A stretch of 45,064 bases of DNA, taken from NCBI GenBank assembly GCA_000181795.3, contig CM012954.1, positions 16,271,298 to 16,316,361 on the forward strand. Direction: 5' to 3'. The notes beneath the pieces are model-generated. The model did no database searches. It was not told where the DNA came from and saw only the letters and a list, made by a program, of their open reading frames with translations. The stretch comes from Trichinella spiralis. Taxonomy: Eukaryota > Nematoda > Enoplea > Trichinellida > Trichinellidae. The position numbers were made by a program, and so were the translations under genes. Of this stretch, positions 10,283-25,808 are shown in pieces. Position 1 is the first letter of the stretch. Each line of letters starts with the position of its first letter.

Positions 10283-13200
10283 TCGAATTTATTCAACAGT
10301 TACAATGCATAGCGGTCGAAAATGGCGGGTCGTTTCGATCTGAAACAAATGAATAAATCAAATCCCAACGTATTTGAGAATTGTTTGTTTCATCCGTGTG
10401 AGAAGAACCTTCCCTCCTCTCACACACAAGTGGGATAGAACACCACGCGCTAGTTCAAGCTTGTTCAATGAGCAGAAGCGATAAGCTGGGGCGATTTTGG
10501 GGGCCAAGATGGGTTGATCAAACAGTTCTATTTGTCAAAAGGCCACTGGGGCCGAGAGCGCGCGCGCGCTTACAGCTGAAAACAAAGGTAACGGCCGGAC
10601 AAACTTGTGCACTTTGTAGATCAACAGACATGCATGCACACACACACACGGAGGCGCTTAGAATTAGATGTGCGCAGAAAAACAGCCACAGAGCGAGAGA
10701 GTAACAACAAGCGAGCAAAAGTGTGTGCTGACGATGTTGAGAAAGAAGACGAAGAAGAAGCAGTCGGCCAGCGAGCCAGCCAGACAACCAACCAACCAAC
10801 CAATCAACCAACCAACTTGCCAGTCACACACCCACCCAACCACCTACACACACACACACACGCACACGAATATGCATACATAAACACACATAAACACGTA
10901 AAGATATAACTACGGCTCTTCTTTCTCACTGGCAATGCGATGTGATGCGAAAATATGATGATGTGTAGTAGTGTGGAGTGGCAAAAGATGGAGAGATAGA
11001 AAGAAGAGACAGAAAAAAAGCAGGCCGAAAAGTAAACACATTTAAACAAAACAGTTGAAGATGATTTTTCTCAAACATTTGCCAGCAGAAGAAAAAGCTA
11101 GCTGGCAGACAACTTCTCATTTTGTGAAGAAAACGTCCAGATACGACAATCAAGAAACACACTGCGTCGATTGTTTGGCTTATTCAATTAAGCAACACTG
11201 TGACGTTGTCGTAGAGAGCTGCCTGTACGGCGGGGGCGGCGAAGCGCTGACTCACACTGATATCGAGCTGAGTGGGTGCGGCTTGGGCGAGGCTTGCAAA
11301 GTACGCGATAAAACAAAAATAATTCAGCATCAAGGTAAATAAAACAAAAGAAACAAAAATAATGCCGGCGAAGAGCCGTCAGCCTTGACCAGCACTGAAG
11401 ACAAAACTGTTCGAAGACCAGCGACCGAGACAGTCAGCACTCACGTCAAGGACAGATACTTGTGCGGGCAACTTCGAAATACAGTAATCCAAATGCAATT
11501 TGCAAGTGCAAGGCTAGTTTACTGTGTTTGTCAACATTGCTCTGCAAAAATGAGAATTTATATTGAAATTAAAAATCTACTTAATTGCTTATAATTAATT
11601 ACAAAAAGCATTAATTACTATCAAATACTCGAAATGCGATTCTTCTGATATGTTTTACGCTTTTTTCAAACTTTATTTTTTATATGTTATTAAATTTTCA
11701 AATAATGCACTTAATTTTAAAATAAATAATTACAAAATGAAAGCAAAAATGAATGATGATATTATTTCTAAAGTGTAAAATGGAAGTATTTATTTATTTT
11801 ACAATTCACTACCTTACGTAATATAAGTTATTACAAATGTTAAAATGCTTGTTCTCATTTACAGTTACAGTTCATTTAAACCGATTCTAAAAGCTAATAG
11901 GCTTCAGGACAACATATTATCAGTATACTAAAAAACTAACTGTAATCCACTTACCATTCATTTACTAAGAGAGTTTGCAGTAAGGTTGCCTATGCTGAAA
12001 ATATGTAAAGTAAAATTTAAATTAAGATACTCTTTAACATGAAACATTAACTGAAAATCTTGGAAATATATATATTTAAGAGTCGTTAAAATTAATCTTT
12101 ATTAGCTACACCTCAACATGCAATAATAAAAACAATAAACACGGTGAATGCAATTAATCTGATTGCGAAGACAAATTTATCTTTTATAAATAACTTTGAA
12201 GAATCTGACGCTAAGCTGTATTTTCACACCTACTTTTTACATTCATTTTTATAAGGAGAGAAACTAAAGTTTTTAAATAAATTAAATATGCCTGCAGTCA
12301 ACACTGAAATGACCACTTTAAAAAATCTATAATTTAACAAAAATATAAAAAGAAAGTGAATTATTGTTGCAGTGATTCTCGAATTTGAAATAAGTTCTTC
12401 AAAATGATATTTATAAATTCTTATTTATGAATTCTTTGAAAATTTCGCTTCTTAAGTACCACAAACTGCTTTGAAACCCTATCTAGACGTGGCATTTATT
12501 GTCAGGCAGAATAACAGAAATGAAAATATTTTTATTCAACATGACACAAGTAATAACAACCATACATTCACTACTGCGTTATCAATCGCTACGCTTCTTT
12601 TACCCTTACTGTATAAATTTTTTTCTACTTAGTGTGCTTTTACATGCAATCACTACTCACGCAGCTGTTTTAGACATACGCATTTACTATATAAACATGT
12701 TGTTCGTACATTGATTATAATGAAAAAATTTTTAAATAAAATAACTGAATCTTCATTATCTTCATAACGAATCTTCATTAAATACATAAAGGTGCTTCAA
12801 CTTTCAAACGGATTTCTCAATTTAAACTGCTTCGATGATGCTGCCCCATTAAAGTTGAATTATCAAAAATCTATAAAGTGTTATCAATTTCTAACAATTC
12901 TTATATTTTGTCTGTGTTAGAAACAAAAGCATCCAGAAGTCAAGTTTAAACGGACTGTATAAAATTTTGGTGGGAATCTAAAACACATCTATCAGACAGT
13001 AGAGATAGCGAAATAGCGAAAATAAAGTAACAGCATTGACTAACTCGGCCGATCAAAGCTGACCAATCAACTTCGGCCAATCAACGAACGATATTCCTAA
13101 GATGGTTAAGTTTTCGTAATACGTTTGTTTATGCAGAATTTCATATGTAAAATAATATAAAATGTTTATTTTAAAAATTAAAATACGTGATATTCTTAAA

Positions 13201-13332
13201 TATTATTTTGGTGGCTCAAAATAGTAATTCTATGATTTGATTTGCAGGTTAAATTAATGAGACACGTACACTACAGTAGTAAGTTAACGATATTTATCAT
13301 TTGTGTAGTAATTAAGTCGGTCGTTGCTTGTA
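10283..13332. promoter_or_regulatory. Shared upstream region between YAP (-) and RPL3 (+)
   Basis: About 3 kb separates the divergent start codons. The first kilobase next to YAP is unusually GC- and repeat-rich for this window. It has a GC dinucleotide run near 10558, CA runs near 10635 and 10848, and a CCAA/CAAC run at ~10792-10816, which look like YAP 5' UTR or promoter sequence. From ~11540 to ~12940 the DNA is AT-rich with nothing recognisable. Nearest RPL3 there are two CCAATCA motifs at 13063-13069 and 13077-13083, about 250 bp upstream of the ATG. A splice-acceptor-like tttgcag near 13247 may open an untranslated leader exon. Confidence 0.4.
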
Positions 13333-15328
13333 ATGGTGAGTTTAAATTACTTATGAACATAATGCGTTATTATGCACGATCATGTTTTTAGTCACATCGC
13401 AAATTCTCTGCCCCTAGACACGGCCACGTTGGATTTCTTCCGAAAAAACGATCGAAACGTCATCGCGGAAAAGTAAAGAGTTTTCCTAAAGATGATCCGC
13501 AAAAACCTGTTCATTTGACAGCATTTATCGGATACAAAGCAGGCATGACGCATATTGTTCGCGAAGTGGACAAACCTGGTTCAAGTAATTTTGTTTTTTT
13601 CCACTTCAAGCTATTGGTCAACGTATTGATATTAAGTTGTTTTATTTATAACTGTTAAATGAATCGAAATATATTTTGAATGAGATTTTCTCGTTTTGCT
13701 TCAGTTTAATTTTAAATATGTTTTCTAGAAATAAACAAGAAAGATGTAGTCGAAGCGGTTACTGTTCTGGAAACGCCTCCAATGGTTATTGTAGGCAAGT
13801 GTTTGTATTTTTATTCGTTAAAATTTTAATTTACAAAGAAGCTGAAATTTACTTGAATGTTTAATAGTGAAACATGTAGATTATTGGGACAGTTTTATTT
13901 CATAAGTGATTGTGAAAATAAGATTAAAATTTTTTTTATTTAAGGTGTTGTTGGTTATATTGAAACACCACAAGGATTGCGTGCTTTTAAAACGATTTGG
14001 GCTGAGCATTTGAGTGATGATTGTAAACGTCGGTTTTACAAGCGTTGGTAAGTTAAATTCGACCTGATGATACAAGACCAGGAAGACAAGAGCAATGCAA
14101 ATTGAAAACTCTCCAATGCCTTTATGAGTATGAGGGTTCAATTTTGTTCCATGGTTTAAGGTACAAGTGTGAGAGAAAAGCATTTACGAAAGCAAGCAAA
14201 AAATGGCAAGATGAAGCTGGTGTAAAGGAAATTCAAACTGACTTTGCGAGAATGATCAAATATTGCAAAGTCATTCGCGTGATTGCACACACTCAAGTTT
14301 GTTTATTTGTAGTTTGTGATTTTTAAAATTAATTATAACTTTTAAAGATGAAGTTACTCCACCATGGTCAGAAAAAAGCGCATATAATGGAAATACAACT
14401 GAACGGTGGCACAATCGAGGAGAAGGTGAATTGGGCTCGTGAACATCTTGAAAAACAAGTGCCTGTGGATAGCGTTTTCGCAAGGGATGAGATGATAGAT
14501 TGTATTGGTGTGACAAAAGGAAAAGGGTTTAAAGGTGTTACAAGTCGATGGCATACGAAAAAATTACCACGCAAAACGCATAAAGGTTTACGTAAAGTCG
14601 CTTGCATCGGTGCTTGGCATCCGAGTAGAGTTCGCTACACCGTTGCCCGCGCTGGTCAGAAAGGCTACCACCATCGTACTGAAATCAACAAAAAGATTTA
14701 TCGCATTGGGAAAGGTGCTGACAAGAAGAACGGCAGTACTGAATACGACTTGACCGAAAAAACTATAAATCCAATGGTATGTAAATATTTGCGAAAATGT
14801 TTCGCTCATTTTAAATAAGATTTTTATTCATGATGATTCATATATTTATCTTAAAAAACTGCTGACATAGTATATGTTGCCTTCCTTCTGAAAACGTGTA
14901 ATATTTACATTGTTGAAATTTAGATTTACATTTTTTTATTGTTGAAATAATTGAATATTCTGTTTTATAGGGTGGTTTTCCACATTATGGTATGGTCAAT
15001 CAAGATTATGTATTAATTAAAGGTTGTTGCATGGGTCCTAAGAAACGAGTGATAACTTTGCGAAAGGTTTGACTTTTTTTAAAATCATTTATTTGCTGAC
15101 TTAGTTTTCATTTATAGTCTTTACTGACCCATACAAAGCGCAGTGCACTGGAAAAGATTGAACTGAAGTTTATCGATACCAGTAGCAAGTTTGGTCATGG
15201 TCGTTTCCAGACTCATGCAGAAAAGAAAGCCTTTATGGTATGTAATGTATTATGCTGCGCAGTATATAAGAAAGTTTTATCTTGTTCTTCTTTAGGGCTT
15301 GTTGAAGAAGGACTTGATTAAAGAATAA
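13333..15328 (+). CDS. RPL3: 60S ribosomal protein L3 (uL3), 392 aa
   Basis: Nine exons: 13333-13335, 13392-13584, 13729-13794, 13945-14047, 14161-14296, 14348-14776, 14971-15066, 15118-15237, 15296-15328. The protein reads [20 protein letters not shown] after a one-codon first exon (the ATG alone). It continues with the conserved [33 protein letters not shown] and GAWHPSR motifs and ends LKKDLIKE. L3 is an early-assembling large-subunit protein near the peptidyl-transferase centre. Length is close to the human protein (403 aa); the lysine-rich tail is shorter. The third intron must start with GC (13795-13796) to keep frame and the conserved [12 protein letters not shown]; using the nearby GT instead breaks the frame. 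A C/D snoRNA candidate lies in intron 6. A polyadenylation signal AATAAA is at 15358-15363. Confidence 0.98.
14825..14897 (+). ncRNA. Candidate C/D box snoRNA, SNORD83-like, in RPL3 intron 6
   Basis: Inside the 194-bp sixth intron of RPL3 lie a perfect C box ATGATGA (14830-14836), a D' box CTGA (14862-14865) and a D box CTGA (14888-14891). The 13 bases directly before the D box (TGTTGCCTTCCTT, 14875-14887) can pair with the conserved 18S rRNA segment AAGGAAGGCAGCA, with one G-U wobble. The D+5 rule then points to the A in CCAAGGA, which I place at or next to human 18S A468. From memory, human SNORD83A/B lie in RPL3 introns and are assigned to A468, so host gene and target both agree. The terminal stem is weak and no clear C' box is visible. 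The ~73-nt length is typical. This is the only RPL3 intron with the full set of boxes. Confidence 0.65.
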
Positions 15329-15357
15329 CCACTTTGATATTTTTGATGTTCTTCTGA

Positions 15358-15363
15358 AATAAA
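15358..15363 (+). terminator. Polyadenylation signal of RPL3
   Basis: AATAAA 30 bp after the RPL3 stop codon, followed by a T-rich stretch. Confidence 0.7.
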
Positions 15364-15610
15364 TGATTGTCTTTGGAATTTAACTTGTTTTCTTTTGAGC
15401 ACCGTGTGCAGGGTTACGTTAGTTTTATAATCACGCAACGCATTTAGAAACAACAAACAGTTGTTTAATTAACATTTAGAACAAGAAAAGCTAACATTTT
15501 TTTAATTAAGCAAAGTAATAAATTATTTACTGCTGTTCCTGTTTTTATTTATCCAATAGAAGTCACATTGAGCAACCAAAATTAACCTGCATCTATTTTC
15601 GACAAAGACA

Positions 15611-16379
15611 TTAAACAGTGACAACTTTGTTTTTGAGAAATGCCATCAGCGCATTGACAAACGGGGGTGAAAGATCGCGTACACCGAGAAACAGCATAAA
15701 AAGTTTTTCCGAAGATTTTGGCCAAATTTCCGCAAACTGCTTTGCAAGCACTTCCGCCTGAGACTGAAAATTCATATGTAAATGCAATAAAAGAAACGTT
15801 CAAAACAATTGTTCTATTTAAACACATTACATCTTTTGGACCGCATAAAATCTTTGCATCATAATCACCAATGATACTTGCATTGGGAAATTGAGGGCGG
15901 CTGACTCTGACCTGAAAACATACTTAGTTATGAGATTTTCTTCAAAGTCAGTTCGAAACATTGTAAAAACTGAAAAATGAAAAGTAAAATCTGTCAGAAT
16001 GACAATATAACAAGATAATTACAAAAACAATAAAACAAACAAGATTCGAAAGTACGGAAAGTTTGATCAAGAAATAACAATTTAATGAAAATTTTAAATA
16101 ATAGACAGAAGAAAAATTAAGAAAATGAGGCATAACATTTCGCATAGATGAAAATCAGAAAATAGCTGTCAAACAAGGTAACATACCAGAATGAAATATT
16201 TTCCCATTTCACTAATGGAAAGTTCACGTATGCGATCATATTCTACCATGCGAATGAACACTTTCATTCCATTAAAATCGAACGTTTCCTTAAAAAACAA
16301 TTTTCCTTATAAGCAAGAAAAACCATCAACAAACAATAACCATCCAGTGTTGAACAGCTCCTTCCGTTGTTGACTCCAT
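15611..16379 (-). CDS. PSMG3: Proteasome assembly chaperone 3-like protein, 124 aa
   Basis: Four exons: 16379-16341, 16288-16187, 15911-15831, 15763-15611. The exon 2-4 product reads FNGMKVFIRMVEYDRIRELS, SEMGKYFIL, then DAKILCGPKDSQAEVLAKQF and ends LMAFLKNKVVTV. It aligns with human PSMG3: the HILVLVTQFGKMGTLVSL segment, the KVLLGQDEPLIHVFAKNL segment and the final helix correspond in order, and the length is nearly the same (122 aa). PSMG3 pairs with PSMG4 to help build the proteasome alpha ring. Similarity is low and I matched it by eye, so the family call is good but not certain. The first exon (MESTTEGAVQHWM) is the least secure join. The gene converges on RPL3 with 282 bp between stop codons. 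Confidence 0.75.
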
Positions 16380-17679
16380 TCACACACACGATACTGCTGA
16401 AAATTCCTTGAGCAGCGCTATTACAGTAATAATCAAAATAAAGTTTTATGATTGATAAAATAGTGAGCGAACTGGCAGATGCTTACGCAATTAAAGTGAT
16501 GACATAACTTTATAACAAAACAAATAACAAGCATCATAATTGAATAGTATCTGTATGCAACTTATACATACGGTATATGATCATACACTTTATAACTCAT
16601 ATTAAAGTGCTTTGTCAATTTTTTGAAAAAAAGTGAGATGGTTTAACATTAAAAAGTTTAATTGGTATACTTGGTTAAAAAGCAACTAATTTTATTTAAT
16701 AATAAAAATATATGTATTAATAAATAATAAATTTCATTGAAATATATTTTTAAGTTTTATTTAGCAAAAAACTTTGGGTAACCAAATTGGTTTACAGTAG
16801 TATTTTTGTAAACGATGTTCTTTTCAATTAAAAAAAACTCAGATAGCTTGCACAATTTTTCAAAAAAAATTTATTATCAATAAAAATTTTTTATTTAATC
16901 ATTAATTTTCTGTTCATTAATTTGAGTTTTGTATAATAATTCTCTTAGTAAAATTGTACCTGTATTCTAGTGATAGTATGACGGTTTTTATTTTGTTATT
17001 GTTCTTAAGTTTCAGTCATTATTTTTTGATGTACATTTTAAATATGAATTTGTGTTTATATAATTGTATACTTTTATAGTAGATTTTTAAGTTCTATATT
17101 TTTAAAGAGTTATCTGTGTGGCATTCAGGTTTAGTACTGAAGAGCGTACTTTAACTGTAGCGTTTTGCTTATAGCAGCGTTTCTCAGCAGTTTTATCCTC
17201 GTGGAGCCCTAAATGTAATTTTCTTGTCTCGCGGAATCCATGTATAATTTTCTAAAATGTTTTTTTCTTTTTCGATGACTTAGAGCTCTTAAGGCATACA
17301 TAATATATTCTAATAAGCTGGTTAACCTGAAATGAATATTGGCTACTGCTATAAGATGCATAACAAATAGCAGATAATAGCTACTAGAATTGTTCATTGG
17401 TAACATATAAAAGGCAAAACAATGTGTCATATTTCGCGGAACCCAGTTTGAGAAACGCTGGGTTATAGTAAACTTATAAAAGATAATCGTTTTTCAGTAA
17501 CTAATATAGTATTTAATGTATGGTGCGGTGTGAAATTTAATAATCGAAATATGAAAGGAAACGTTATTCTATGATTTTAAAAATATATTATTAATGCGTG
17601 CTTTTTAATTTGTTTGCGCACTAGTTGCGTTCTGACGTCTAAAAATGTCATTTTTCAGGAGAATTTTCAATTATATCTG
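16380..17679. other. AT-rich intergenic region upstream of pICln
   Basis: This separates the divergent PSMG3-like gene and pICln. It contains a complete hAT-type MITE at 17175-17460. A tttttcag acceptor at 17651-17658 just before the pICln ATG suggests a spliced leader exon or trans-splice site. Apart from these I see only AT-rich sequence. Confidence 0.5.
17175..17460. mobile_element. Complete hAT-type MITE (286 bp) with 8-bp target duplication
   Basis: The ends are perfect 12-bp terminal inverted repeats: CAGCGTTTCTCA at 17175-17186 and TGAGAAACGCTG at 17449-17460. The flanks are gcttatag (17167-17174) and ggttatag (17461-17468), an 8-bp target site duplication with one mismatch, which is the hAT hallmark. 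Subterminal repeats continue the symmetry (gtggagccct near the left end, cgcggaaccc near the right). It carries no coding capacity, so it was moved by a hAT transposase encoded elsewhere. The near-perfect TIRs suggest a fairly recent insertion. Confidence 0.88.
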
Positions 17680-18638
17680 ATGGCAGGCTTACAGCCGATT
17701 TCACTACCGTCTAACGATGACGTCACTTATAAAGAAGATTCCGTCTTAGCTTACGTAAACAAAGACTTTTGTGGAACTGGAACTCTATTCATTTGTTACA
17801 AGTGAGATTATAAATATGTTTTTCTCAATATGAATAACTACGCTTTGTTTTAGCGGCATAATTTGGGCCAACGAAAATAAGTTAGGCTTTGAATTACCAT
17901 ACTCTACGATTGCGATGCATGCTATTTGTCGGGATTTAAGTGTTGTTCCGCATGAAAGCTTGTACATATTCCAGGATTTCTCGAAGGGTAAGCATTGTTG
18001 TTAGAAGTGCATTGTTCATTGATTATTCAGTTTTATTTGAAATGAAATTAAAACTTTTGAATTTAGACGATTCACAGTGTTTAGACAAGCAGCATTTCAA
18101 TATAGATGTTCTTGTAACTGACAGCAAAGATGGTACGTGAATTGTTCACACTTAACAATAAATTACACTGTGAAATGTGTTTAAATAAGTATTTTTATTA
18201 CTGTATGCAGAAGTTGCCAATGAAAATGGTGAAGATGGAGAAAATGATGAACAAATGGATGCAACAAATTCGGTCTATTATCATTTTGCTCCGAGTTCTC
18301 CGGAATCTTGTAAGATTACAGACTATATATTATAAGACATATAAGACTATATTATGTTGAAAATTGTTTTTTTTTAGTGAACACAATTTTTCAAATGATA
18401 ACTAAAGTACAATCAGAAGAATGTTTCGATGATTTTGAGGGTAAAATAAAAAAAGTTTCAATCAAATAGTTGATTTTACATTTTCAGAGACGCTGCCCTA
18501 TGATATGTGCACTTTGAGTAAAGAAGAGCAAGAACTTTTGGACAGAATGGGCGGCGGTAGGTTTACTAAATCATGCATATTTTGACATATGTTCACAATA
18601 TATTTTTAGTCGGACTCAGCGAAAATGAAGAAGACTGA
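17680..18638 (+). CDS. CLNS1A: pICln, methylosome chaperone for Sm proteins, 193 aa
   Basis: Seven exons: 17680-17801, 17854-17987, 18067-18132, 18211-18309, 18378-18440, 18488-18556, 18610-18638. pICln carries Sm proteins to the PRMT5 methylosome during spliceosomal snRNP assembly in the cytoplasm. The PH-like fold signature is present: GTGTLFICYNGIIWANENKLGFEL followed by YSTIAMHAICRDLS (~35-70). An acidic loop follows (NENGEDGENDEQMD, ~112-125), then the VYYHFAPSS strand and a MCTLSKEEQELLDRMGG helix. The end ENEED matches the acidic C-terminus of the family. The human protein is 237 aa, so this one is compact. A cryptic chloride-channel role was once claimed; the snRNP role is the accepted one. 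Poly(A) signal AATAAA at 18653-18658. It converges on UQCRB with only 125 bp between stop codons. Confidence 0.92.
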
Positions 18639-18763
18639 AAAAAATGGTCTGAAATAAAACCGTGGAATTTACATTCTAGAGCAGTATCGTTATAAAACTA
18701 ATCATTTAATTTCAATATTTATTTCATATTTTCATACATGTAGTAGTCTAGATAAAGGTGTGT

Positions 18764-19386
18764 TCAGTGTTCACTTTGTTCATAGCTGGCGCGAGTTGCC
18801 CAGTATGGCTTCCTACCAGTAAATGTTTTATAATCGCGATATTCTTTTTTGATTCTATCTAAATGCGGCTTCAAATACCAAGTTTCCTGAAATGAAAAAT
18901 CGTATAAACGGAAGCTCATCGGACAAAATCACTCACATCTTCCCATTTAGTCCACTGATCCTTCGGTAAATATTCATGTTTAAGAGTTAGTTGTGCAGCT
19001 CGAAGCAGACGAATTGCTCTCTTGTCATACTCTTCTGGCGACAAACGTTTTACAGCCTCTTCCACAATTTCTTTCGATTCAGAGTATGTATCGTGCCAAA
19101 GTAAGCCTGAAACAATTTTCCAAAAAAAACAAATTCAAATAACTGAAAATTTACCGTAACGTCGCCCTGTCCACGAATGCCATATTGTTTTTCGAAGCCA
19201 ATTTGCAAACGGTCCTACGTATTGAGAAGAAATATTTGTTAAACATAATGAACATACATATATATGTATATTACTGTGTATTTATTTTTCTTAAAAGCGC
19301 ACGACAGCATTACTGCTGAATAAAAGGACTTGCAAAAACTCACCATTAAAACGAAATGATACCTGTCGCGCTGCTTCTGATCCCAT
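18764..19386 (-). CDS. UQCRB: Cytochrome bc1 complex subunit 7 (QCR7/UQCRB), 131 aa
   Basis: Four exons: 19386-19344, 19214-19155, 19106-18937, 18886-18764. This is the small matrix-side subunit of mitochondrial respiratory complex III that braces cytochrome b and takes part near the ubiquinone site. Family landmarks: GLLWHDTYSE, VEEAVKRLSPEEYDKRAIRLLRAAQ, then KDQWTKWEDETWYLKPHL. The YLKPHLDRIKKEY helix is the strongest. The C-terminal ~25 residues (TGRKPYWATRASYEQSEH) extend past the human protein (111 aa). No separate cleavable presequence is needed in this family. The gene is head to head with PI4KB, with 459 bp between start codons. Confidence 0.92.
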
Positions 19387-19845
19387 AGCAAAAGTGACCG
19401 AAAAATAACGTAACGAATAAAATTATACTGTAGATCAGTATTAAATGAAAAGCAAGTATTTGTAAATAATGTTTAATATTAAAAGCTACAGAAAAATTAT
19501 TCATTAATAATATTTGCAAAATTTTTGTTGAATTTATTTACCATAGTGATTAATTAGTAGAAATCATATTTAAACAAGCATTTTATTTCTCATCAAAAAG
19601 TATTCCAATTTTTGTAGCACATTAAGTTTAAAATGCTGTAGCAAGTTACCTTTCAATAAATAATTTCGAATATTGTTTAGATTTCTATTTTATAATATAT
19701 GGCAATCTTCTATTCAATTGTACAGTTGTTCTTGAAAATCATATTTTTTGTGTGTACTGTTGTAATTGATATTTATCAGAGATCAGGTTATTTGTTAAAT
19801 TAGGGTGTTAAGAGCATGTAGAATGTAAACATATGAAATGATTTA
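19387..19845. promoter_or_regulatory. Bidirectional promoter region UQCRB/PI4KB
   Basis: Only 459 bp separate the start codons of the divergent UQCRB and PI4KB genes, so both promoters must lie here. The sequence is AT-rich; I see no clear core element beyond A/T tracts. Confidence 0.45.
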
Positions 19846-23722
<3,877 letters not shown>

Positions 23723-24043
23723 TGCTCAGTTGAATTAATTTTAGTGCATTGGTTTTTTTTTAATTTAATCTAATTTTATTTTATTTTACTATAATGTTCT
23801 GTTTCACATTGTCAGATGACAATTTGTATATATGTATATATGTTTGATTTTGTTGCCTGTTGAAATGAAAAATATAATAAAGGACAATTCATACTGTAGG
23901 CGGAATATTCAACTTGACGAGGTAGATTGTCCGGCTGGTGATTTTTCATTTCGATTCAAGTGTTGTACGATTGTGTTGATGTGTTTTGACTTTTCAGTTA
24001 CAAAGTGATATATAACTTACAGTAAGTGATATAAAGAAAAAAG

Positions 24044-25808
24044 ATGAACTCCAGAGATCGATTAACGTTGGACGAAGCGGTGTTTGCGGAAAAGCGTCAG
24101 GTATGGTAAATTTGAAAAATACTTTGGCCGGGATAAAGTAATCATTTTTCTTTTTTGTAGGTTACTTTCCTTTGGCTGAGCGGACAGTTGAACGTGCACG
24201 TGAACAAAGCGAAAGAGTAAGAAATGGATTTTTTCTTTGAACAATGTTTTTTTTATTTACTTTTAAATTATGATTATCGTTTTGTTGTTCAATGTTTTTT
24301 CAGATTACTGAAACAATATTACATCGACCATTTGTCGGAGAAAAATATAACAGCAGTGTTTTATCTTTCTGGTTACAAGTATCTCGGTGTGCACAGGGTG
24401 AATTGGGTGAAAAAATTTTCCACTGCTCAACTTGTGCTTTATTGCGTTTGTGTTTTTTCAAGATTCTTCGAATTTTTTATGCTCGAGAGGAGCATTTGGA
24501 TTTGCTGAAGAGTCATTTGGATGAAATTTTGAGCTGTCACATTTACAGTGTTCAATGCTGTCCATTGAAAGTAATTTTGTTGATTTTTCTTTAATATGTA
24601 TATATTGTAATGAAAGAATTTCAGGATATTTGTGGACTATTTGCATCCGACATGCAATCCATTATGCCTTCCAATGAGTATTAAGTTGAATTGAATTTTT
24701 TTAATCATAATTTTGTTGTTTTTGTGCACAGTTTATTACCAATTTTACCTTTGCATATTGGCTATTCGGAGTCGAGAACTGAACAGTCAAAAACGAACGA
24801 ACAACAATCAACTGTCAAAAAATGCAAAGCACCAAAAGTGATTGATTTTTTTTAAATTAAACACATTGAACAGAATTAATGATTATATTGTTTTGAGGTA
24901 GTTGAATCAACTGCCGAAGCTGGACAATTTGAAAATGTAATTGTAGAAATTTGTTTTGTTGTAGAAAGTTAAAGTTGTAGAAATTTAAATTTGTGCTAAT
25001 TTGGGTGTGGTTGATTTTTTTTGTTGATTTTCCAGCAGCGCGAGCAAACTGAACAGAAGAAGAGAAAAGCTGACGACGCCCTGTTGAAAGCATCCGGTGA
25101 AAAAGAAAAAATGCAAAAAATTTCAAGTGAGTTTCTCGTATTGACGATTAGCAGTTTATATTGTTTGTTTTGCTTTTGTTTCAAAGGTAAAAAAGGCAAA
25201 GATCGAACAAAAGGGCGAGACGTGGATAAGGTCGAACAAGAAGGGGTAGTGCATGGAAATGGTTCAGAAAATGGAGGATCACTTCCTTCTGTCCACAAGA
25301 CGGTCAAACGTAGAAAGAGGAATAAAAAAGTCGAAGAAGAGAAGCTGGTACACATTGGCCGTGGACGAAGCAGCACACCAAGCGATGATGAGAATGACCA
25401 GCAGAATGTGGAAGCAGATTTAATAAATGATGATGAAGAAGAGATTAAATTGCACAAAAAGAATCAAAACACTGCTGACGATGTCGATCTGAACAGCAGT
25501 GGGGAATCGGAAACCAACAATCCAGGTCCTGCGCGTATCAAAAGGATGAAAACAACGTACAAAACTTACATCGACGACAAAGGCTATCTAGGTATGTTTT
25601 GTTTGGGGATTTTTCAAGTGAATGCAAATCACTGGTCTTGTTGGCAATTTTAGTGAGTAAGCGGATTCGTGAAATGGAAACGGTCGATGCTGACAAATGT
25701 GATGTAATCGACAAGCATACTGACGTGGCTGACAATAAGAAACTGACATCTACCGTTAAAGGACCAAAAAAGCAAACATCGTTGGCAAGTTTTTGGAAAA
25801 AATCTTAA
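24044..25808 (+). CDS. POLD3: DNA polymerase delta subunit 3 (p66), 374 aa
   Basis: Nine exons: 24044-24100, 24161-24216, 24304-24397, 24463-24570, 24625-24677, 24732-24837, 25036-25126, 25187-25591, 25654-25808. The accessory subunit of the replicative polymerase delta. The N-terminal winged-helix segment VTFLWLSGQLNVHVNKAKELL (~20-40) matches human VTYKWLSYTLGVHVNQAK. The middle is a long charged, lysine- and acid-rich linker. The KTYIDDKGYLVSKRIREME segment (~315-333) corresponds to human KTYLDGEGCIVTEK. The last residues, Q364-TSLASFW-371, form a PCNA-interacting PIP box followed by KKS. The protein is shorter than human (466 aa), mostly in the linker. It lies 321 bp after PI4KB on the same strand. 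The join at exon 3/4 (GVHR/ILRIFY) is chosen by frame and alignment. AATAAA at 25970-25975. Confidence 0.92.

Noticed and set aside
10607-10909. Overlapping frames across CA and CCAA repeats
   Set aside because: They translate microsatellite DNA on both strands and show no coding signal.
14048-14160. Second snoRNA candidate in RPL3 intron 4 (ctgatgatac)
   Set aside because: A C-box-like word is present but no CTGA D box follows, and no rRNA complementarity was recognised.
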